Below, piece after piece: positions 1 to 6,110 of a stretch of DNA of 7,317 nt. Below the pieces are notes generated by a model. It searched no databases. It was not told the DNA's origin and was given only the letters and a program-made list of their open reading frames with translations. The DNA lies in the NCBI GenBank assembly GCA_031288955.1, contig JAITQJ010000348.1, forward strand, positions 1-7,317. The letters are read 5' to 3'. The first letter of the stretch is position 1. Each line of letters opens with the position of its first letter. The position numbers and the translations under genes were made by a program. This DNA comes from Planctomycetaceae bacterium (GTDB lineage Bacteria > Planctomycetota > Planctomycetia > Pirellulales > Thermoguttaceae).

Positions 1-1083
1 GAGACCGCAAAGCCAATCGTAAACGCCGTGCAGCACCGCCGGAACGGCTAAACCGAGAACGGCAAATACTGCCCAACGTTTCCCGCCGGATAAAGCACAA
101 ACAAGGTAATACGAAAAAATGCCCGTCCATATCGAATGAGCAAACACCAGCGACAAGGAACGCAGCATCGTGTTTATCATCGCACTGAGCATTATCAATG
201 CTGTCGAAATGCCGCCGTCGTGAAACGCTTGTTCTGCTTGCTCTTCACTTTCAGCGGTAACAAGTTGCTTGACTGCCTCCCGAAAATTTTCGATACCAAT
301 ACCCATATTTTGATAAGTATAACTCACGTTCTCAAAAGCCGCAAAGCCTAAACCGGAAAACACACCGATAAGAAGCATCATCATCGGCGATGATTGCTTG
401 CGTTTCCAAATAATATAGAGCAGCACCGGCAGGATTTTGCAGAGTTCTTCACAAATACCGACTTGAAAAACAAAGCCGAGAAGCGAAAAAACAATATTGG
501 GCGATTCGCAAAGTCCGAGAATAAATCTTGGAAAAAAATGCTCATAGATAAGCAACAGCATCGGCACGCAGATAAGACCGGTGATGAAAAAGCCGATAAT
601 CGGCAAAACGACACTGCCGGAACTTCGCAGCACCAAGCCCCGCAAAATTCCGCCCCACAACATAGCGAAGAAAAAGAGCAAGCCGTATAACTGCACCGTC
701 AGATTTTGAAACGAAGTAATCGCCAGCGGCAGCATACCGAGAAGTATCACGACCCAAAATGCGGGGTCGCTGAAAATGACGTAGGCGTTGTCGGCTTCAA
801 TGGGAATGATTTCCCTGCGGTAATCCGTGTTACGGAACGCCTCGAGAACACCATTGAGCGGTATCTTGTTTTCGCCGCCGCTGCCTGCCGCTTTCCCTGC
901 TGCCGTATCCGGTTTTGCGGCATTAAAAATGCCGGCAACCTTGGAAGCGGATTGCGTTGTTCCGTCCGGTGCGGTGATTTGCGTGTTGTTATGGATTTTC
1001 CCCGCTGCCGCAAGCGATTGCAGCGCGTTCCAATCAAAGGGACCCTTCTTGTTTCCGAAATTGTCTAAATAATACCAGTTCAT
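1..1083 (-). CDS. GYF_2 domain-PrsW family intramembrane protease, 3' end cut by window edge
   Basis: The frame is open from ATG at 1083 through all 361 codons to base 1, with no stop. Residues 3-41 resemble a GYF_2 domain, with WYYLDNFGNKKGPF followed by a helix and AAGKI. A low-complexity Ala/Gly/Lys linker (about 48-72) leads to roughly eight hydrophobic segments from residue 109. PrsW-type motifs are all present: EELCK (212-216), GFAAFEN with E251, AHSIWTG with H316, and HGVYD at 352-356. In the PrsW family (glutamic-type/CAAX-like intramembrane proteases; PrsW cleaves anti-sigma factors in Bacillus) these residues form the active site, so I infer an active protease that cuts a membrane protein. 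GYF-type domains bind proline-rich peptides and may recruit partners. The start lies 9 bases after the preceding stop; GAAGAG at 1086-1091 is too close to the ATG to be a good ribosome site. The 661-residue upstream neighbour is a paralogue. The substrate is unknown and the C-terminus is not visible. Confidence 0.9.
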   Translation of the reverse strand, partial: MNWYYLDNFGNKKGPFDWNALQSLAAAGKIHNNTQITAPDGTTQSASKVAGIFNAAKPDTAAGKAAGSGGENKIPLNGVLEAFRNTDYRREIIPIEADNAYVIFSDPAFWVVILLGMLPLAITSFQNLTVQLYGLLFFFAMLWGGILRGLVLRSSGSVVLPIIGFFITGLICVPMLLLIYEHFFPRFILGLCESPNIVFSLLGFVFQVGICEELCKILPVLLYIIWKRKQSSPMMMLLIGVFSGLGFAAFENVSYTYQNMGIGIENFREAVKQLVTAESEEQAEQAFHDGGISTALIMLSAMINTMLRSLSLVFAHSIWTGIFSYYLVCALSGGKRWAVFAVLGLAVPAVLHGVYDWLCGL

Positions 1084-1092
1084 TGCTCTTCG

Positions 1093-3078
1093 TTAGGTTA
1101 GCGGCGGTGTCTGTCCCGCCGAAGTTGGATGAATCTTTTGTATTTCAAAGCGTATCTTGGAAAGATAGCCGTAAAACAATATAAAACTTGCGCCGACAAC
1201 CATCGCCGCAAATCCGTTACAATCATTTAATATGCACGCTGTATAGACACCGTGTAACGCTGCCGAGACACTAATGCCCAACAACACAAACGCCCACCAA
1301 CGCTGCCGGTCAACAAATGTCAGGGATAAGTAGTAGGCAAACACCGCTGTCCAAATGATATTCGCAATCAGCAGAGAAAAAAGCGGTAATACTTGTGAAA
1401 AAATTTGGCTGATATCGAGTGTCTTCACAACATTTTTTATTTCTATTTGGAAAATGCCGAGACCTTTGTGCAAAATTTCTCCCGGCAGCCATTGACTGAA
1501 CCACGTAAAGAGAAAGAAAATTTTATCCGCAAATAAGCCCATACTCGAAAATGCCGCGATGAGAAACAACATTTTCATCGAGGTTTTTCCCTGCCGATAA
1601 ATCAAATAAGCAAAAACGGGAATGATTTTGCATATTTCCTCGCCAATAATTTCTGTTCCAATACGTCCAACAAACCAACTTGATTCGGACGTTTTCGGTG
1701 TCAAAAAAACAGCGAAAAAATTCAGCAGCAGCGGAACACCGATAACAGCGGTAAAGAAAAACGCCGCAAGCGGCAAACGAATATCTTCGGAACGTTTGAG
1801 AAAGGTTCTGCGCAGCATTACTCCCACGGCAATTAAAAAGCCGACAAGCACAGCAAGCCAAAAAAACGGAACAACCAAATGGGTGAGAAAATGTTCGCCC
1901 TTTTTGTCCAACGCAATAACCGCCATCGGCAAAACACACAATGCCGTTGTTTGCCAAAATTCTTTGTCTTTCAAAACAATCGGCAGTGTATATTCATTAA
2001 CCGGAGTGAGTGCTTCTTTGACATCACCATAACGGAAAGATTCAAGGAGCAGCGTCGGTTCTTCATCGACCATCAATGCCTTTGAAACATCAACGGGGGC
2101 AGTCGTTGCTATAACGGGGTGTTCCCGTTGCGGCGGGCGGGCGAAAGAATCCCGAAACAAATCCCGAAACAAATCCCAAAAACTTCTTCCGGTTTGTGTA
2201 ACCTGTTCGCCGTTCGTGTCTAACGTTATCGGCGGCGGACATTTTAGTTTGACACAATAATACTCATAGACAAGCCATTGCGATTCTTTCTGCGTCAAGC
2301 CCTCAGCGCATATATCGGCAATCGACCGTTCGTAAATGGCGGTCGTGATAATGCCCTTTGCCGCCCGATGCTGCAAGGTCGTTTTACAGAGTTTGTCAAA
2401 CTTCTGCCGCTGTAATGCGGCATCGTAATCAAGTTGATTGTAATCGTCTTTGAAAAAATTGATTGCCTTTCCATAAAGCCGGTTCTTTGCGTTAACTTCC
2501 GGTGTTTTTGCCGACATACGCCGGTTCGTTTCATTGGCTTCCAATGCCTTTTTGTATAATTCGTCACGTTTCGTTTCAGGGGACAATCCGAGCAATTCAT
2601 ACAAGTCGCCGTAAATCCCATTGCTGACGGTTGCAAGGTCTTGTGCCATCGCCTCCATTTCGATAGCGGGAATCAGCCGGTTACAATCCAGTGACGGCGG
2701 CATTTTCGGCACTTGGAAATTCTCCTGCGGCGAAAAGCCGCTTTCCGTTTCAATCGTTGTTTCGGAAAAACACGGGAATAATTGTTTGAGTTTTGTGAAG
2801 CCGCGTTCGTCAATTTTACCGGTCAAGTGCTGCTGCGAAACGGCGTAGCGAAGTTCGTTCAGTTTTTGCGTGCGTGCGGCTGCCCCCTGCAATTCCGCAT
2901 TAGGCAGACCGTCTTTAATGAATTGCCGGGCGGCAGCAACTTTCACTTTGTATCGGGGACTCGACACAACGAGTTTGTTCCATTCGCCGATTTTTCGGTT
3001 TAGTTCCACTATCAGCGCAGCCGGTTCTGTAACCGGCGGGTCAAGGAAAAGTTCCAGTTCAAGGTAAATGTTGTCCAT
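1093..3078 (-). CDS. J-like helical region fused to a PrsW-type membrane domain, probably a pseudoprotease
   Basis: This is a 661-residue two-part protein. Residues 1-75 are helical and contain FLDPPVTEPAAL and IGEWNKLV. From memory, this resembles N-terminal modules of proteins encoded beside bacterial Hsp70s. Residues 158-222 follow a J-domain pattern: DLYELLGL, a basic helix (170-183), a second helix (197-210) and LDYDAAL. The HPD tripeptide that stimulates Hsp70 is missing; NRRMSAKTPEV sits there. About eight hydrophobic segments follow from residue 374. EEICK (480-484) and HGVY (609-612) match PrsW. However, the second-motif Glu is K519 in FSSMGLFADKI, and the third-motif His is N573 in IANIIWTA. 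I infer a catalytically dead PrsW fold anchored in the membrane, with a cytosolic domain that may contact the Hsp70 encoded two genes upstream. It is paralogous to the next gene, sharing the pre-membrane segment as well. The gap to the preceding stop is 20 bases, with no clear ribosome site. Confidence 0.85.
   Translation of the reverse strand: MDNIYLELELFLDPPVTEPAALIVELNRKIGEWNKLVVSSPRYKVKVAAARQFIKDGLPNAELQGAAARTQKLNELRYAVSQQHLTGKIDERGFTKLKQLFPCFSETTIETESGFSPQENFQVPKMPPSLDCNRLIPAIEMEAMAQDLATVSNGIYGDLYELLGLSPETKRDELYKKALEANETNRRMSAKTPEVNAKNRLYGKAINFFKDDYNQLDYDAALQRQKFDKLCKTTLQHRAAKGIITTAIYERSIADICAEGLTQKESQWLVYEYYCVKLKCPPPITLDTNGEQVTQTGRSFWDLFRDLFRDSFARPPQREHPVIATTAPVDVSKALMVDEEPTLLLESFRYGDVKEALTPVNEYTLPIVLKDKEFWQTTALCVLPMAVIALDKKGEHFLTHLVVPFFWLAVLVGFLIAVGVMLRRTFLKRSEDIRLPLAAFFFTAVIGVPLLLNFFAVFLTPKTSESSWFVGRIGTEIIGEEICKIIPVFAYLIYRQGKTSMKMLFLIAAFSSMGLFADKIFFLFTWFSQWLPGEILHKGLGIFQIEIKNVVKTLDISQIFSQVLPLFSLLIANIIWTAVFAYYLSLTFVDRQRWWAFVLLGISVSAALHGVYTACILNDCNGFAAMVVGASFILFYGYLSKIRFEIQKIHPTSAGQTPPLT
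2148..2177 (-). repeat. Short 12-bp tandem repeat (2.5 copies) coding DLFRDLFRD
   Basis: On the plus strand aatcccgaaaca occurs at 2148-2159 and 2160-2171, followed by a partial aatccc at 2172-2177. In the J-like/PrsW fusion this codes the repeated WDLFRDLFRDSF around residues 301-312, in the linker between the helical region and the membrane domain. The peptide alternates aromatic and charged residues, so it could form a short amphipathic helix. The repeat itself may simply be a small duplication. Confidence 0.8.
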
Positions 3079-3098
3079 ATTTTTTATCGCTGTTGCTG

Positions 3099-4415
3099 TT
3101 ATTCCAACCGATACAATTCATTGTTAAAACAGCCGAACACGGTACCTTCGGGGCTAACCCAAATCTGTGAAGCGGCAGCGTCTCTATCGCTTTTGACGAT
3201 TTGTTTTCCGGCTTGTCCGTTTCGGAATTCGGCAATATTGCCCCGCTCATCGGCAATCCAAAACAAGTCCATACTGTTGCCCCATACTCTTTTGCAACTG
3301 TTTCTGCTGAAACTTTCAACTTCGTCAAGTATCGGATGATTTTCTTGTCCGTTGCGATAGACGGTGATGTCGCTGCCGGCAAGAACAAAATTCTTATTGT
3401 CTATTGCCCACACACTGCGGACACTATTGCCGCTGTGCCGGGTGTCGTAGAGTTTTTCTGGACGCTTATCGGGAACGATACCGTACACTTCCTCACTACC
3501 AGCCCAGCAGGCGATTGCCTTTCCCTCTTTGAAAGGACAAAACGGATAATCGGAATCTATACCATAAGAACCAAAGTGACTACGATCCACCCCCTGCATC
3601 ACTTTTGAAGCCTCAATTTTCCCCGTTTTAATGTTGTATGTATAGTAGCGGCTGCAAACAATATCGTTGGTGAGATGGAAATAAAAATCGTTTGGAATAT
3701 CCTTATACCCCGCCGCATCATAAATCCGCCTGTCTATCATTACCTGTGTACTGTTTAAGAAGAAAAAAGCCTGTTGGGCGATACGGTCTGTCTGATGATA
3801 CCATTTGCCGCCGCGAAACCAGAACGTCCCCTCATTAAAAGAAACCGCAAAGTTATCTTTATCCCAACCGCAGACGGATGTTGCCGACATTGTGAATTTG
3901 CCGGATTTGGGTGCAGGGGGGTTAAACGAACTTTCCTCCTTAGGGGGTGCTACGACATCTTTCGGCGATATGACAACGGGTTTCCACTTTGCCCCGTTAT
4001 ATGAGCGGGCGGCATATTTCACGGTGTATGCACCCACTCCGCGCTGATACGCACCTCCGCTGATGAGTTTGCCCGGCAGGGAAAGCATAAAGGCTGCAAC
4101 CGCATAGAGCAGATACAAAACGAGACAACCGGCGGCGGCACCGGCGGCAATCTTGATGCCTTGGGCAAATTGAATGCCTTGCCCGCCGTTTTTGCGGTAT
4201 ATCCACTGTGTAAAACCGCCGGTGAAGGACGAATCGGCAGAATCGGCAGGGGCAGAATCTCCCGCCATTTTGAGGCTGTCGATTTGACCGAATATAAAGG
4301 TATCATCGACAGCATAGTGCTTTTTCAGGTAATCCACCTCGAAGGGCTGTAATGTGTCATTGACCATCAACTCGGTGATGTTCTTGCGTAAATCCTGTAA
4401 CTTTTCGTTGTCCAT
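3099..4415 (-). CDS. Single-span membrane protein with beta-propeller-like C-terminal domain
   Basis: This 438-residue protein has no family name I recognise. Residues 1-50 look helical and soluble, followed by an Asp/Ser/Ala-rich linker (51-65). One strong membrane segment lies at about 88-113 (IAAGAAAGCLVLYLLYAVAA). A Pro-rich stretch (151-170) leads to a C-terminal region with repeated strand-like units: SVCGWDKDNFAVSFNEGTFW (180-199), SVWAIDNKNFVLAGSDITVY (334-353), VWGNSMDLFWIADERGNIAE (377-396) and IWVSPEGTVFGCFNNELYRL (418-437). Each has the form W-x-x-(2-4)-aromatic/hydrophobic strand-turn-strand, ending in a 'YRNGQ/FRNGQ'-like turn. This is the usual look of bacterial beta-propellers. 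I infer a membrane-anchored recognition or sensing domain. Basic residues lie on both sides of the membrane segment, so the topology is not decided by the sequence. Six cysteines lie beyond the span. The gene sits between the Hsp70 and the J-like/PrsW fusion, 29 and 20 bases away. There is no Shine-Dalgarno sequence. Confidence 0.8.
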   Translation of the reverse strand: MDNEKLQDLRKNITELMVNDTLQPFEVDYLKKHYAVDDTFIFGQIDSLKMAGDSAPADSADSSFTGGFTQWIYRKNGGQGIQFAQGIKIAAGAAAGCLVLYLLYAVAAFMLSLPGKLISGGAYQRGVGAYTVKYAARSYNGAKWKPVVISPKDVVAPPKEESSFNPPAPKSGKFTMSATSVCGWDKDNFAVSFNEGTFWFRGGKWYHQTDRIAQQAFFFLNSTQVMIDRRIYDAAGYKDIPNDFYFHLTNDIVCSRYYTYNIKTGKIEASKVMQGVDRSHFGSYGIDSDYPFCPFKEGKAIACWAGSEEVYGIVPDKRPEKLYDTRHSGNSVRSVWAIDNKNFVLAGSDITVYRNGQENHPILDEVESFSRNSCKRVWGNSMDLFWIADERGNIAEFRNGQAGKQIVKSDRDAAASQIWVSPEGTVFGCFNNELYRLE

Positions 4416-4444
4416 TTTGTTGCTTTGGGGTTTGGTTGTAAAGG

Positions 4445-6097
4445 TTATTCTACGGTCAGTTCTCTTGACCTTTGTGTAATGAATTCGAGTTCCCGCCTTT
4501 TTGCTTCGTCCAATTCAGGAATCGCTTTGTAAAGTTTTCCGCCGCTTGCGGGGTCGAAGGCGGTGATGATTAAGCGTCCGCCTTCATCTACCTTAAACGT
4601 GACATCGACCGGCGAATACTGCGGCAAGCCCGGCTTTACCGGCAACTCGCCGCTCCATAATGCCGTCATTCCGTCAAGCGGTTCGCTCGACTCCGGCGCA
4701 CCCTGCGGCGGGGCATCAATGCCGTTTTCAAGCAACTCCACGATAACGAGCCGCTGGTCTTTGGCAATCGTTGCAAACTGCTCCGTCTTCTCTGCCGGAA
4801 GCGGTGTGTTGCGGTAAATCAAATTGCTTACCGTCAAGAGCGGTTTATTTGTTGCATCGTAGCCGTCAAGCACCGTAATTCCAAAGGTTTTGCTTGCTAC
4901 ATTTCTCGCCCGCTTCGTTGAGTTTTGTACGACATCCAACGTGTAGCCTTTTTCATCGGCAACCGCTTTCTTTGCCGCATCTATTGTCAAACCGGTCTCG
5001 ACTTTTTCTTTTATCAGATTCGACAAATACACGTTGCTGCCGATAACAGCCGCCCCTTTCGCCACCGCCTCGTCCGGTTCAAAAATTTGCGGTTCGACAC
5101 CGAATTCCTTTTTCATCCGGTTCGCCACTTGCGTCATTCTTGACGAGCCGCCGACAAGAAGAAGTTGGTCAAATCTTGGACAGCCTTTCTTTGCGGCAAC
5201 GCTCATCAACGAGCGGGTCAATTCAACGCTCTTGTTAAGTAAGTCCGCCGTTATTGACTCAAACTCTTCCCGCTTGACTTCGATTGCCGCCTTGTTTCCC
5301 TGATACGCAACGGTTGTCTTTGCCGCCATCTTGTCGGTTAACTGTTTTTTCATATTTTCCGCCTTTTGCAGAAGGTCGTAATAAAACTCGGTATCATCGG
5401 CAGGGTCAACGCCTTGATGCGTTGCCGTGTTAAACTGTTCCGCAAGATGCCGTACCAAGCGGTCGTCCCAATCCTTTCCGCCGAGTTGATGGTCGCCGTC
5501 CGTACAAACGACATCGAGACCGTCTTTCGAGATGCGGATGAGCGTTGTATCGAACGTTCCGCCGCCGAGGTCATAGACGAGAACAAAACGTTCCTTGCTG
5601 TTGTCATTCGCTTTGACACCGTACGCAAAAGCCGCGGCAGTCGGTTCGTTGATAATCTGCAAGACGTTCAGACCGGCAATTTCACCGGCACGTTTTGTTG
5701 CTTCCCGCTCCTTGAACGAAAAATAGGCAGGACAGGTAATCACTACGTCTTTGACCGCTTCGCCGAGGTGCTGCGAGGCATCTTTGACTATTTTGCGGAG
5801 AATGAAACTGGAAACGTGTTCCGGCGTGTAAGCAACGCTGTCAGCATCGAAGGTAAAGTCCTCATTGCCCATATTCCGTTTGACGAAACTGCAAACAGCA
5901 TCAGGGTAGATATTGCTCATTTCCTTTGCCTCTTGTCCGACAACAACACGTTTTTTGTCGAACCAGACAACAGACGGCGTGGTGCGTTCCCCTTCGGCGT
6001 TAGGGATAATCTCGGCTTGTCCGAAGTCATTGATGTAAGCAACGCACGAATACGTTGTTCCGAGGTCGATTCCGATAATTTTCTTGGTCTTTGCCAT
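4445..6097 (-). CDS. Divergent Hsp70 (DnaK-family) chaperone lacking the helical lid
   Basis: This is an ATP-dependent cytosolic chaperone of the Hsp70 family, 550 residues against about 630-640 for housekeeping DnaK. The nucleotide-binding domain (about 5-354) is intact: phosphate-1 IGIDLGTTYSCVA (8-20), K73 matching DnaK K70, P123 and R131 matching the allosteric proline switch and its arginine, NEPTAAAFAYG (150-160) with the catalytic Glu, phosphate-2 DLGGGTFD (176-183), and the adenosine motif LLLVGGSSRMTQV (312-324). The canonical linker (VLLLDVTP type) is absent. About 50 extra residues (355-404) lie between the ATPase domain and SKTFGITVLDGYD, where a short beta substrate-binding domain begins. 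It ends near 525 and is followed by one helix, so there is no lid and no EEVD-like tail. No GrpE gene or classical HPD-containing DnaJ is in the window. The start (ATG) lies 13 bases after the preceding stop. It is more likely a specialised Hsp70 working with its neighbours than the general DnaK, so no symbol is given. Confidence 0.95.
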   Translation of the reverse strand: MAKTKKIIGIDLGTTYSCVAYINDFGQAEIIPNAEGERTTPSVVWFDKKRVVVGQEAKEMSNIYPDAVCSFVKRNMGNEDFTFDADSVAYTPEHVSSFILRKIVKDASQHLGEAVKDVVITCPAYFSFKEREATKRAGEIAGLNVLQIINEPTAAAFAYGVKANDNSKERFVLVYDLGGGTFDTTLIRISKDGLDVVCTDGDHQLGGKDWDDRLVRHLAEQFNTATHQGVDPADDTEFYYDLLQKAENMKKQLTDKMAAKTTVAYQGNKAAIEVKREEFESITADLLNKSVELTRSLMSVAAKKGCPRFDQLLLVGGSSRMTQVANRMKKEFGVEPQIFEPDEAVAKGAAVIGSNVYLSNLIKEKVETGLTIDAAKKAVADEKGYTLDVVQNSTKRARNVASKTFGITVLDGYDATNKPLLTVSNLIYRNTPLPAEKTEQFATIAKDQRLVIVELLENGIDAPPQGAPESSEPLDGMTALWSGELPVKPGLPQYSPVDVTFKVDEGGRLIITAFDPASGGKLYKAIPELDEAKRRELEFITQRSRELTVE

Positions 6098-6110
6098 TGG
6101 ATTTTAATTG

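Noticed and set aside
706..1068. Several plus- and minus-strand open frames of 70-135 codons between 136 and 1072.
   Set aside because: They are shadows of the GYF_2-PrsW gene, whose frame is open from 1083 to base 1 and carries clear domain motifs.
1093..3078. Possibility that the pseudoprotease gene is a decaying pseudogene.
   Set aside because: The 661-codon frame has no stop or frameshift, the membrane segments are preserved, and only specific catalytic residues differ.
4416..4444. Terminator or internal promoter in the longest intergenic gap (29 bases).
   Set aside because: There is no inverted repeat with a T-run, and the gap is too short for a separate promoter and leader.
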